Positions 1-9,290 of a stretch of DNA of 64,000 nucleotides are shown here, piece after piece (the stretch's first letter is position 1; each line of letters starts with the position of its first letter). A model generated the notes under the pieces. That model was not told the DNA's origin, searched no databases, and was given only the letters and a program-made list of their open reading frames with translations. The stretch lies in contig CAJOFD010000005.1 of assembly GCA_905233585.1 (NCBI GenBank), forward strand, positions 32,647 to 96,646, read 5' to 3'. The stretch is from an uncultured Bacteroidales bacterium. Its GTDB lineage: Bacteria > Bacteroidota > Bacteroidia > Bacteroidales > WCHB1-69. The position numbers and the translations under genes are program-made.

Positions 1-439
1 TACTTTTATACAGAGGTTGAATTCCAAGACGGGATTGAATTTTCGTATGCCTACGGAGGCGGAATGGGAATATGCGGCACGGGGAGGCAACAAGAGCAAT
101 GGATATACATATTCCGGTAGTAATACTATAGGAGATGTAGCGTGGTATGATGACAATAGCAATAATACTACCCATCAGGTTATGCAAAAACAAGCCAATG
201 AATTGGGCTTGTATGATATGAGTGGTAATGTTTATGAATGGTGCAGTGATTGGTATAGCAGCACCTACTATAGTGAGAGTGCAGGAGCGAGCAATCCTAA
301 GGGACCGTCATCAGGCTCTTACCGCGTGTATCGGGGTGGCAGTTGGCGCAGCAATGCGAGGGCCTGCCGTGTTTCGTATCGTACCTACCGCGATCCCGAC
401 AACCGCAACTACTGCCTCGGCTTTCGCCTTGCCCTATAG
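1..439 (+). CDS. Formylglycine-generating-enzyme/sulfatase-modifying-factor family protein, C-terminal part (5' end outside window)
   Basis: FRMPTEAEWEYAARGG, GNVYEWCSDWY and RGGSW...LGFRLAL are FGE-sulfatase (C-type lectin-like) motifs; reading frame runs in from the window edge. Confidence 0.85.
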   Translation, partial: TFIQRLNSKTGLNFRMPTEAEWEYAARGGNKSNGYTYSGSNTIGDVAWYDDNSNNTTHQVMQKQANELGLYDMSGNVYEWCSDWYSSTYYSESAGASNPKGPSSGSYRVYRGGSWRSNARACRVSYRTYRDPDNRNYCLGFRLAL

Positions 440-538
440 TTCTTCCTAAAAAAAGAGAAGGCAAAAGAATTTTATTGGAATCAGATTATGCATAAAAAAT
501 ATTTTCAATAAATTAGTTATTGGTAAGAAAAAAAGTTG

Positions 539-548
539 TATCTTTGCA
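539..548 (+). promoter_or_regulatory. Bacteroidota -7 promoter box (TATCTTTGCA) upstream of rpmB
   Basis: TATCTTTGCA matches TAnnTTTG; 49 bp before the rpmB start. Confidence 0.7.
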
Positions 549-596
549 TTTCTGAAAATTTAATAGAATAAAAAATAAAGGAAAGGTATTTATATT

Positions 597-833
597 ATGT
601 CAAAAATTTGTGTGATAACAGGGAAAAAAGCTTTAAAAGGAAATTATGTTTCTCATTCAAATATAAAAACGAAACGTAGATTTTATCCAAATTTGCAAGA
701 AAAGAAATTTTATATTCCGGAAACAGACGAATGGGTGATATTGAAAGTTTCTGCTAAGGGTATTAAACACATCAATAGAAATGGTGTTTTAAATTCTTTG
801 CAAAAAGCGTATGACAAAGGTATTATTTACTAA
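597..833 (+). CDS. rpmB: 50S ribosomal protein L28
   Basis: MSKICVITGKKALKGNYVSHSNIKTKRRFYPNLQ..., 78 aa, typical L28. Confidence 0.93.
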   Translation: MSKICVITGKKALKGNYVSHSNIKTKRRFYPNLQEKKFYIPETDEWVILKVSAKGIKHINRNGVLNSLQKAYDKGIIY

Positions 834-857
834 GTAGTAGAATAACCGAATATAAAA

Positions 858-886
858 AAAGAGCAACATTTGTTGCTCTTTTTTTA
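858..886. terminator. Bidirectional intrinsic terminator between convergent rpmB and the helicase gene
   Basis: AAAGAGCAACA-TT-TGTTGCTCTTT followed by a T tract, A tract on the other side. Confidence 0.8.
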
Positions 887-3800
887 TATTGTTTTGGGGT
901 TAATTTTAATTTCATTGTCTTCTTTTGAAATATATATCAATGTGGTGGATTTGACTATATATCCCATTTGGGTTAATATTTCTGCATATTCTTTAATTTG
1001 GTCTTCGTATGTTTTTTTATATTCTTTACCTGTTTTATAATCAATTATATAGACATTTTTGTCGGATATAATTAAACGATCAATTCTTCGTATTTTACCA
1101 GCAAGGTTATTTATTTCAACTTCATTTCGAATAATACTTTTATCTGGTCCAAATAACAATTTTTGATATTGTGGACAGAAAAGTTTGTTTATGATATTTT
1201 CAAGTTGTATTTTTTCATTTGTAGCTAAATTTTTCTGTTTTTTGATGGATTCTATACATATTTTAATATCTTCAATATATACAATTTGAGAAAGATAAGC
1301 GTGTATTAAATCTCCCCAAGCAGAAGCCTCTGCCAATTGTTTTATGCGATGTGTCTGGATTTTAGCCTGTATAGGCAGGGATTGGGTTTTTGTTATCCAT
1401 TTTTGCTCACATTGGGCAGTTTGTTTTTGTTCTTTTGCAACCGATTGCCCGTAAGTGTATCGAATAATATTGTTGTCTTCTTCAAGTGTTGTTTGCTCTT
1501 TTATAATAGATGAGAAGAAAGTTTTTAAATAATTCTTTAAAGAAAAGATTTCTTTTTTGTTAGAGTCTTCGTCTTTTATTGTTTCTGTTTTGATAATATG
1601 CAAATGATTTTTTGCACGGGTAAAGACAACATAATCAATATTAATATCATCTAATAATTGGGCTTCTATCTCTTTTTGGTAATCCGTATTCCAAACTGAC
1701 AGGGCAGTTCGTTTGCTAAAATCAATATTTGTACTTTTTAGGGCATTTGTTGTAATGTCTTGAGGAATATTAACCCAGTGAAGTTTTGTATTTTTATTAC
1801 CTTTCTCATAGATTGGATAGATAACAATTGGAAATTCCAATCCTTTTGATTTATGGCTTGTCATTATCGTAACCGCATTGATATTTTCAGGACTTACAAT
1901 GGCAAGGTTGTCTTTTTTCTCTTCCCAATAGTCAAAAAATTGGTGTTGTTCATATTGTTGTTGATTTGAAAAAGTTGCAATGAAATTCAAAAAAGCTAAT
2001 AAATACGGATTCGGAGTGTTATCTAATCCGAAAATATGATACAATAATTCAGTTTTTTGATACCAATCTTTTTTTTGCAATGTCAACAAATTAAATTGGG
2101 GATAATATTTTTGTATAACTTGTTCTATATCTGTATCTTTTGCATGTTTTAGAAAGTTGTTGTTAGATTCCAATGTTTGTTTTGCTGCAATATATAACAG
2201 TATATTTGCTTTGGCGATTTCGTTTTGTGGATTATTGATGTATTGTAAAATGCTAATAATGAAACGAATGTTTTCGTCATTTTTAAGTAAAAGTGCTTCA
2301 GATGAAATAATATCTATGTTGTTTGCTAATAAAAATTGGGCAATTTCAGCCCCGTGTTTGTTTTCTCTGACCAAAATAGCAATGTCTTCCCATTTGTATC
2401 CCAAATTTTGAGATTGTTCTATTATTCTTTTTATTTCTGAATGTATTTCGGAATCAGTGTCTGATATATCTTTATCTATCTGAATAAGTGATAACTGTAC
2501 TAATCCACCCTTGTTGTTCTCTTTTGCTTTTTGGTTTAGTTCACTGTAAATCTTATTGATGTTGTTTTCTCCGATATTTTCACTTTGGAAATAAGCGCAG
2601 AGTTCTTTAAAATATTGGTTATTAAATGTTACAATATTTTCATAAGAACGATAATTGGTATCCAAAGTAATTTTTCCCATAGCAGTATGATTGTTGAATA
2701 CCGTTTCATCGCTTGTCGGGTATTGCCCCTGTGTATATTGTGTTGCCATTTCAGATAGTGTATTGATTAATTCAACTTTTCCGCTTCTAAATCTGTAAAT
2801 GGCTTGTTTGGGATCTCCTAAAATAGTAATATGACCATTGGTAGCAGTGGCTTCTTCTAACAAAGGCCGAAGACTGTCCCATTGTAAACCAGAGGTGTCT
2901 TGAAATTCATCAATGAAGAAATATTTGTATTTAGTCCCCATTTTCTCATAAACAAAAGGAATAGGTTCTTCTTTTATGTGTTTGGCTAATTTTACATTGG
3001 CTTCACTAATGTGAGTAAGGTGTTTTTGTTGTTTTATTTTTTCGTAGCCTAAGTGCATTTCTTGTAGCAAGGCAACACTATAAATATGTTTCAATATCAT
3101 ATCTATAGATACATATTGTCCATATTGTTTTAAAATATTTTCATATTTTTTCCGTAATTTTTCTGCCATATCATTCAGTAGGTCGGTTGAATATTTTTTT
3201 TCTGAGGCCTTATTACAACCGTTTGTGTCGCCATTACGGAATTGCATGAGAGTGTTTGAGTTGATTTGGCTCTTTTCAAATGTTTTATATTCGCCATTTG
3301 CAAAATTGTCAAAACAATTGTATAGTGTTCCACGATTGAAATCCTCTCTTGTTAAACCATATTGTTGAATGATGCCTATGGCTTCTTGTCCCAATTGTTT
3401 CAACTGAAAGTCTATGTTGTTTCTTTGTTTGAACAGATTAGATATGATATTTTGGAAATCTGATAATTTTTGTATTCCTTTATTTTTTTCTAAATAGGGA
3501 ATAGTGTTTTCAGAAAAAAGATTTTGTCCGCCATCTTTTTTTAATTTATCGTCTATTTTCCAACTTTTATTATCGGTTAATTGTGTTTCAAGAAATTTTA
3601 GAACAATTTGATTTAAATCAGGTTCGCCATTCTCGCCAATACGAGCCATTAAATTTTCGATAATTTGATTGATAAGCGTTTTTTCGCTCAATTCAACTTG
3701 AGCATGCAAGGGAATATCAAGTTCGATAGCAAAGGCTTGTACAATTTTTTGGAAAAAACTGTCAATGGTGCAAATGGAAAAATTGTTGTAGTTGTGTAAA

Positions 3801-4105
3801 ATATTGGATAAGGATTCTTTACATCTTTTTTTTATCTCTTCTTCTGAAATGTCCAGTTCATTTTTGAGGGCTATTAACAAATCATTTTGTTTGCCTTCTG
3901 GAATTTCTTTTAGGAATCTAAGAATACGTTCTTTCATTTCCCCAACGGCTTTGTTGGTGAAAGTTATCGCTAAAATGTTTTTATATATGTTTGTTTGAGA
4001 GTATTTTATACATAATTTAATATATTCTTTGGCTAAATTGTAAGTTTTGCCTGTTCCTGCCGAGGCTTCAAAAATAGAAAATTGGGGTTTGTCAGATAAA
4101 ATCAT
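884..4105 (-). CDS. UvrD/REP-family helicase-nuclease (AddA/RecB-like)
   Basis: EASAGTGKTYNLAKEY Walker A, FFIDEFQDTSGLQWD Walker B, TSHKSKGLEFPIV, C-terminal nuclease-like IRRIDRLII...IIDYKTG. Confidence 0.88.
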   Translation of the reverse strand: MILSDKPQFSIFEASAGTGKTYNLAKEYIKLCIKYSQTNIYKNILAITFTNKAVGEMKERILRFLKEIPEGKQNDLLIALKNELDISEEEIKKRCKESLSNILHNYNNFSICTIDSFFQKIVQAFAIELDIPLHAQVELSEKTLINQIIENLMARIGENGEPDLNQIVLKFLETQLTDNKSWKIDDKLKKDGGQNLFSENTIPYLEKNKGIQKLSDFQNIISNLFKQRNNIDFQLKQLGQEAIGIIQQYGLTREDFNRGTLYNCFDNFANGEYKTFEKSQINSNTLMQFRNGDTNGCNKASEKKYSTDLLNDMAEKLRKKYENILKQYGQYVSIDMILKHIYSVALLQEMHLGYEKIKQQKHLTHISEANVKLAKHIKEEPIPFVYEKMGTKYKYFFIDEFQDTSGLQWDSLRPLLEEATATNGHITILGDPKQAIYRFRSGKVELINTLSEMATQYTQGQYPTSDETVFNNHTAMGKITLDTNYRSYENIVTFNNQYFKELCAYFQSENIGENNINKIYSELNQKAKENNKGGLVQLSLIQIDKDISDTDSEIHSEIKRIIEQSQNLGYKWEDIAILVRENKHGAEIAQFLLANNIDIISSEALLLKNDENIRFIISILQYINNPQNEIAKANILLYIAAKQTLESNNNFLKHAKDTDIEQVIQKYYPQFNLLTLQKKDWYQKTELLYHIFGLDNTPNPYLLAFLNFIATFSNQQQYEQHQFFDYWEEKKDNLAIVSPENINAVTIMTSHKSKGLEFPIVIYPIYEKGNKNTKLHWVNIPQDITTNALKSTNIDFSKRTALSVWNTDYQKEIEAQLLDDINIDYVVFTRAKNHLHIIKTETIKDEDSNKKEIFSLKNYLKTFFSSIIKEQTTLEEDNNIIRYTYGQSVAKEQKQTAQCEQKWITKTQSLPIQAKIQTHRIKQLAEASAWGDLIHAYLSQIVYIEDIKICIESIKKQKNLATNEKIQLENIINKLFCPQYQKLLFGPDKSIIRNEVEINNLAGKIRRIDRLIISDKNVYIIDYKTGKEYKKTYEDQIKEYAEILTQMGYIVKSTTLIYISKEDNEIKINPKTI

Positions 4106-4111
4106 ATTATT

Positions 4112-4741
4112 TTAAGGTATGTGAATATATTTATGACTTTGTATGGAAATACGCCATTGCGGGTGGGCAAGAATGTAATCAACAATACCTTGATATGTAT
4201 ATTTACATTTAGACCATTCGGGTTGCAGGTACAACCTGCAGTTTTTGTTTACTTTCTTTGCATTTTCCTCTGCCCATAAAAAGTCATCGGTAGATTCGAT
4301 AATTACTTTTAGTTCATTGGCTTTTGCATAAAATTCATCGTGCAAAAATACTCCTTTTTTTGGGGAAAAACATATCCAATTCCACTGCCCACTCAAATGG
4401 TGTGAACCAGAAGTCTCTAAATGTGTTTGAAAATGAATTTCTTTTAGTCTTTTGCAAAGATAGTTCAAATTATATTTGCAAGGTTCACCTCCTGTAATGA
4501 CAATGGTTTTGGTGGGAAGATATTGAAGTTTGTCTATAATTTCATCAACAGCCACTAGAGGATGAATGGCAGCATTCCATGCTTCTTTGACATCGCAAAA
4601 ACTGCAACCTACATCACAACCTCCAATTCGTAAAAAATAGGCGGCTGTTCCAGTGTAAAAACCTTCGCCTTGCAAGGTATAAAAATCTTCCATAATCGGA
4701 AGCATGGTTCCGTTTTCTAATTTTTCCTGATTTTCTATCAT
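4112..4741 (-). CDS. queE: 7-carboxy-7-deazaguanine synthase
   Basis: FYTLQGEGFYTGTAAYFLRIGGCDVGCSFCDVKEAW radical SAM QueE signature; ATG at 4741 preferred because the ORF-track TTG (4759) lies in the -7 box. Confidence 0.9.
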   Translation of the reverse strand: MIENQEKLENGTMLPIMEDFYTLQGEGFYTGTAAYFLRIGGCDVGCSFCDVKEAWNAAIHPLVAVDEIIDKLQYLPTKTIVITGGEPCKYNLNYLCKRLKEIHFQTHLETSGSHHLSGQWNWICFSPKKGVFLHDEFYAKANELKVIIESTDDFLWAEENAKKVNKNCRLYLQPEWSKCKYTYQGIVDYILAHPQWRISIQSHKYIHIP

Positions 4742-4754
4742 TATTTCTATTTTA

Positions 4755-4764
4755 TGCAAAGATA
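4755..4764 (-). promoter_or_regulatory. -7 promoter box of queE
   Basis: TATCTTTGCA on the minus strand just upstream of queE. Confidence 0.65.
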
Positions 4765-4932
4765 CTACTTTTTTTTATGTAAAAATAGCCTTTTGTTGAG
4801 GGCTGAAAATGCAAAATTACGTATATCATATTATCAATCATAAGGTTGTCTTTTTTTGGAAAATACGTTTATCATATCTTTTTTTTTTGTAATTTTGACA
4901 AATATTTATCATATAATTAAATTCATTTTATT

Positions 4933-5331
4933 ATGGGTATAGTTAATACGGAAGGAAAAAGATATTCCGATGAAGAATTGCAAGAGTTTAAAGAGTTGAT
5001 TTTAGAAAAGTTAGCCAAGGCTCGTGAAGATATGAAACAATTTGCCGATGCTGTAAATGGATCGAAAGGCAACGATGTAATGGATACTTCGCCTTCTTTT
5101 AAATTGTTGGAAGAAGGTCAATCAACGTTGTTTAAAGAAGAAAATAGTCGTTTAGCCGGTCGGTTGGAGAAATATATCAAGAATTTAGAGGCAGCCTTGA
5201 TACGTATTGAAAATAAAACATACGGCATTTGTAGAGAAACAGGCGAGTTAATTCCCAAAGAAAGATTGATGAGTGTACCTCATGCAACGCTTTCTTATGA
5301 GGCCAAAATAAACGAGAAAAAGAAGAAATAA
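4933..5331 (+). CDS. TraR/DksA-family regulator
   Basis: KTYGICRETGELIPKERLMSVPHATLSYEAK; DksA-like C-terminal motif lacking a complete four-Cys zinc finger. Confidence 0.85.
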   Translation: MGIVNTEGKRYSDEELQEFKELILEKLAKAREDMKQFADAVNGSKGNDVMDTSPSFKLLEEGQSTLFKEENSRLAGRLEKYIKNLEAALIRIENKTYGICRETGELIPKERLMSVPHATLSYEAKINEKKKK

Positions 5332-6000
5332 GTGAAAAAAAGACTTACATTTTCTGTTCTTTTGGCCATATTGTTGATAGTTTTAGATCAAATATTAAAA
5401 ATATGGACAAAGACACACATGTATCTTGGCGAAGAACATGCCATTTTCGGTCAATGGTTTTTATTGCACTTTATAGAAAATGAAGGTATGGCCTTTGGTA
5501 TGAGTTTTGGCGGTATCAATGGGAAAATTTTTCTTACCTTATTTAGATTGATTGCTGCTATTTTTATTGGCTATGCAATAGTTAAAATGTCAAAAAATGC
5601 AGTTCCTAAACGATTGTTAATATTTACTGTTTTTGTTTTTGCAGGTGCTATTGGCAATGTAATAGATTGTTTTTGCTACGGACAAATTTTTTCTAAAAGT
5701 GAATATTTTGGAGCCATTGCCCAATTGTTTCCGGAAAGTGGGGGATATGCTCCTATATTGCAAGGCAAAGTAGTAGATATGATACAATTCGATTTGTTTA
5801 CAATCAATTTTTCCGAATCTTTACCATTGATTGGAGGTGCAGCATTCAATTTTTTTCCGGCGGTGTTTAATTTAGCAGATACATGGATAACAATAGGTTT
5901 GTTCGCAATAATACTCTTTTGTTACAAACCGTTATCCCAATTTATAGTATCTTGGGAACAGAAAAAGACAAAGACAAAGACAAAGAATACGCAGATGTAG
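5332..6000 (+). CDS. lspA: Lipoprotein signal peptidase (signal peptidase II)
   Basis: Multi-TM; VLDQILKIWTK, ENEGMAFGM, GAIGNVIDCFCYGQIFS, FNLADTWI; GTG start directly after the DksA-like gene. Confidence 0.9.
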   Translation: MKKRLTFSVLLAILLIVLDQILKIWTKTHMYLGEEHAIFGQWFLLHFIENEGMAFGMSFGGINGKIFLTLFRLIAAIFIGYAIVKMSKNAVPKRLLIFTVFVFAGAIGNVIDCFCYGQIFSKSEYFGAIAQLFPESGGYAPILQGKVVDMIQFDLFTINFSESLPLIGGAAFNFFPAVFNLADTWITIGLFAIILFCYKPLSQFIVSWEQKKTKTKTKNTQM

Positions 6001-6096
6001 TCTTTAAATGAGAATAAAACAAACTGATTGTGAATGGTTTGTAAAAAAAATATAAATTTTTTTTGATTTATTTCGCTAATATTCAAAATAATATTG

Positions 6097-6106
6097 TACC
6101 TTTGCA
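6097..6106 (+). promoter_or_regulatory. -7 promoter box of the HU gene
   Basis: TACCTTTGCA 41 bp before the HU start. Confidence 0.6.
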
Positions 6107-6146
6107 ATCTAATTTTTGAAATTAATAATTAAAAAAGTAAGTAAAA

Positions 6147-6431
6147 ATGACAAAAGCAGATTTAGTATCAGAAATTGCAAACAAAACAGGTGTAGATAAA
6201 GCCGCAGTTCAAATTGTTGTTGATTCTTTTATGACAACCGTAAAAGGTTCTTTGTTGAAAAAAGAAAACGTATATTTAAGAGGTTTTGGTAGTTTTATTA
6301 TTAAAGAAAGAGCAAAGAAAACCGGAAGAAATATTTCTAAAGGTACAACACTCATTATCCCTGCTCACAAGATTCCTGCTTTCAAACCGGCAAAATCTTT
6401 TTCTACAGTTGTAAAAGCAAAAGTTAAATAA
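6147..6431 (+). CDS. HU-family DNA-binding protein
   Basis: MTKADLVSEIANKTGVDKAAV...FGSFIIKERAKKTGRNISKGTTLIIPAHKIPAFKPAKSF. Confidence 0.93.
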   Translation: MTKADLVSEIANKTGVDKAAVQIVVDSFMTTVKGSLLKKENVYLRGFGSFIIKERAKKTGRNISKGTTLIIPAHKIPAFKPAKSFSTVVKAKVK

Positions 6432-6448
6432 AAAAATAGAGTGTAATT

Positions 6449-6538
6449 ATGCCTAGTGGAAAAAAGAGGAAAAGACACAAGATGTCTACCCATAAACGTA
6501 AAAAACGTTTACGCAAGAATAGACACAAGAAGAAATAA
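6449..6538 (+). CDS. 29-aa AURKAIP1/COX24-domain small basic protein (bS22/mS38-like ribosomal protein)
   Basis: Manual translation MPSGKKRKRHKMSTHKRKKRLRKNRHKKK; not in the supplied ORF track; resembles the small Bacteroidota AURKAIP1/COX24 proteins. Confidence 0.85.
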   Translation: MPSGKKRKRHKMSTHKRKKRLRKNRHKKK

Positions 6539-6564
6539 TACATTTTAAACTTCTTATATGTTGG

Positions 6565-6614
6565 ACTAAATCACATATTCCCCAATATTAGTGAATGTGT
6601 GGTTTAGTTTTTTT
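6565..6614 (+). terminator. Strong hairpin with U tract between the small basic ORF and rng
   Basis: ACTAAATCACATATTC (6565-6580) pairs with GAATGTGTGGTTTAGT (6593-6608), 16 bp including two G-U, followed by 7 T. Confidence 0.8.
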
Positions 6615-6619
6615 ATTAG

Positions 6620-8227
6620 TTGAATGCACCATTTGATAAAAATAACCTTACTTTGAGTAAAGAATTATATATAGACAGTAGAGATGGCAATGTGCAAATC
6701 GCTTTGTTGGAGAACAAGGTATTGGTAGAATTGCATAAAGAAAAGCAATCCAATAGCTTTAGAGTTGGTGATATTTATGTGGGCAAAGTCAAAAAACTGA
6801 TACCCGGTCTGAATGCTGCATTTGTAGATATTGGTTGTGAAAAAGACGCATTTCTGCATTATCAAGATTTGGGTAGCAGGTTTACCACATTTCATGCATA
6901 TACAAAACAATGCTTGCAAGGTAATGTTAAAAGTCCATCGTTATCAGATGTAAAGATAATAGATGAAATAAATAAACATGGCGAAATAAAAGATGTGCTT
7001 TCAGCGGGAGATCTGATATTGACACAAATATCCAAAGAAGCCATTTCAACCAAAGGGCCACGTTTGTCCGGTGAAATTTCATTGGTGGGACGGTTCTGTA
7101 TAATGTTGCCTTTTTCCGAAGATGTAATGGTGTCTCAAAAGATAAAATCCAAGGCAGAACGTAATCGGTTGAGGGATATAATGCTGAAAATAAAGCCACC
7201 TCACATGGGTATCATCATTCGTACGGTGGCCAAAGACCAAAATCTTGAGACACTACACGCTGATATGCGTTTGTTGTTATCAAAATGGAATGATATTGTT
7301 TCCGGAATGAGAGGCAATCGTTTCCCAAAATTGGTGGCAAGTGAATTGGACAAAACCTCCGTTGTCTTGAGAGATATGCTCAACGATACATTTGATGCTA
7401 TTTATGTCCATAAAAATTATTTCAATGAAGTAAAAAATTATATTCAACATAATGCCAATAATCAAATTGATTTGCTAAAATTGTACAAAAAAGAGGCACC
7501 TATGTTTGAATATTATGGCATTGCCCGACAAATCAAATCATCGTTTGGAAGGAGTGTCTCATTAAAAGGTGGTGTGTATCTGATCATAGAACATACCGAA
7601 GCCTTGCACGTAATAGATGTAAATAGCGGTCATCGCGTCAGTACGGACAAAACGCAAGAAGATAATGCATTGGATGTAAATATATCGGCGGCAAAGGAAA
7701 TCGCCAGACAGTTGCGGCTACGCGATATGGGCGGTATTATCATTGTCGATTTTATCGATATGCGCAGGGCTGCCAATAGAAAAGCCTTATATAAATGTAT
7801 GCTTGATGAAATGTCCAAGGACAAAGCCCGTCATACTATTTTGCCTGTAAACAAATTCGGACTTATTCAGATTACACGGCAAAGAGTGCGTCCTGAAATC
7901 AATATTGAAATAAGAGAGACCTGTCCCTCTTGCAGCGGAACAGGAAAAGTGAGACCTCCGGTGCTGATTGTTGATGAAATTGAAAACAATTTGCAAATAT
8001 TGGTACAAAAAAACAATGAGCGTTATTTGGAAATACAAGTTCATCCGTTTTTATATGCCTATTTAACACGCCATTTGTTTTGTTTAAGATTAAAATGGAT
8101 GATAAAATATCGTTGTAAAATCAAATTAACTGCGGTAGAATCTTTCCAATTGTTAGAGTATCGTTTCTTTTCCAATCATATTGGAGAAATAAATTTCAAC
8201 GAAACGCAAGAAGAATTTCATGAATAG
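6620..8227 (+). CDS. rng: Ribonuclease E/G family protein (RNase G)
   Basis: GDIYVGKVKKLIPGLNAAFVDIG S1 region; LHVIDVNSGHR, GGIIIVDFIDM, KFGLIQITRQRVRP, CPSCSGTGKV; TTG start. Confidence 0.92.
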   Translation: MNAPFDKNNLTLSKELYIDSRDGNVQIALLENKVLVELHKEKQSNSFRVGDIYVGKVKKLIPGLNAAFVDIGCEKDAFLHYQDLGSRFTTFHAYTKQCLQGNVKSPSLSDVKIIDEINKHGEIKDVLSAGDLILTQISKEAISTKGPRLSGEISLVGRFCIMLPFSEDVMVSQKIKSKAERNRLRDIMLKIKPPHMGIIIRTVAKDQNLETLHADMRLLLSKWNDIVSGMRGNRFPKLVASELDKTSVVLRDMLNDTFDAIYVHKNYFNEVKNYIQHNANNQIDLLKLYKKEAPMFEYYGIARQIKSSFGRSVSLKGGVYLIIEHTEALHVIDVNSGHRVSTDKTQEDNALDVNISAAKEIARQLRLRDMGGIIIVDFIDMRRAANRKALYKCMLDEMSKDKARHTILPVNKFGLIQITRQRVRPEINIEIRETCPSCSGTGKVRPPVLIVDEIENNLQILVQKNNERYLEIQVHPFLYAYLTRHLFCLRLKWMIKYRCKIKLTAVESFQLLEYRFFSNHIGEINFNETQEEFHE

Positions 8228-8873
8228 ATTGCAAACGCCTGTATTATTGGCAATATGTTTATATGTTCTAACTATCGCACAGGGGCAGCAGATAGCCTTG
8301 CTGAAATATCAGGGGGGGGGCGACTGGTATGCCAATCCGACATCATTGCCCAATTTGATTAAATTTTGCAACAGCAACTTACATACCCATTTGGATTTGC
8401 AGCCGGCGACGGTAGAGGCGGGCAGTAAAAATATTTTCAACTATCCTTTCGTTCACATGACGGGGCATGGCAATGTTGTTTTTTCCGATGCGGAAGCAAA
8501 CAACATTCGCAAATATTTGATAAGCGGCGGATTTTTGCATATTGACGACAATTACGGTTTGGATAAATTTATAAGAAGAGAAATGAAGAAGGTGTTTCCC
8601 GAACTTGACTTCGTGGAAATACCTTTTTCGCATCCTATTTATCACCAAAGTTACGAATTTCCCAACGGCTTACCCAAAATTCATGAACATGACGGCAAAT
8701 CCCCTCAAGGTTTTGCATTGTTTTATGAAGGCAGAATGGTTTGTTTCTATACCTACGAATGCGACTTGGGGGACGGCTGGGAAGACTATGCCGTGCATTT
8801 GGATGACGAGGCCACAAGAACCAAAGCATTGAGAATGGGGGCGAATATTATTCAATATGTGTTCAGCAGATAG
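8220..8873 (+). CDS. DUF4159 domain-containing protein, signal peptide
   Basis: LLKYQGGGDWYANP...HMTGHGNVVFSDAEANNIRKYLISGGFLHIDDNYG...; contains a 9-G tract. Confidence 0.85.
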   Translation: MNRLQTPVLLAICLYVLTIAQGQQIALLKYQGGGDWYANPTSLPNLIKFCNSNLHTHLDLQPATVEAGSKNIFNYPFVHMTGHGNVVFSDAEANNIRKYLISGGFLHIDDNYGLDKFIRREMKKVFPELDFVEIPFSHPIYHQSYEFPNGLPKIHEHDGKSPQGFALFYEGRMVCFYTYECDLGDGWEDYAVHLDDEATRTKALRMGANIIQYVFSR

Positions 8874-8885
8874 GGGATTGCGGCT

Positions 8886-9290
8886 ATGGAAAAAACCAGA
8901 ATAGACAAATGGCTTTGGATGGTGCGTCTGTTCAAGACAAGAACGATGGCCAACGAAGCCTGCTTGGCAGGCAAGGTGAAAATACAGGGCAATAATGTCA
9001 AACCGTCAAAAGAGGTGGTGCCCAATCTCGTTATTACTGTTACCATAGGACAATTGCAGAAAACCATAGAGGTTATCGGCAGCCCCAAGAACAGAATATC
9101 GGCGGGTTTGGTGCCCGATTATTACATAGACAGAACTCCTCAAGCAGAATATGACAGGGTCAAGATGCTGTCCATGCGTTTTGAGAGGCGGGAACACGGT
9201 CTCGGCCGCCCGACCAAAAGAGACAGACGGCAATTGGATTATCTAAAAGATTATTTGAAACAAACAGAAGATTGGGAAGACGATGAATAG
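8886..9290 (+). CDS. RNA-binding S4-domain protein (Hsp15-like)
   Basis: TRIDKWLWMVRLFKTRTMANEACLAGKVKIQGNNVKPSKEV. Confidence 0.88.
   Translation: MEKTRIDKWLWMVRLFKTRTMANEACLAGKVKIQGNNVKPSKEVVPNLVITVTIGQLQKTIEVIGSPKNRISAGLVPDYYIDRTPQAEYDRVKMLSMRFERREHGLGRPTKRDRRQLDYLKDYLKQTEDWEDDE

Noticed and set aside
884-4105. Defence-system helicase/nuclease
   Set aside because: Motifs fit AddA/RecB-like recombination helicase; neighbours are housekeeping, not defence genes.
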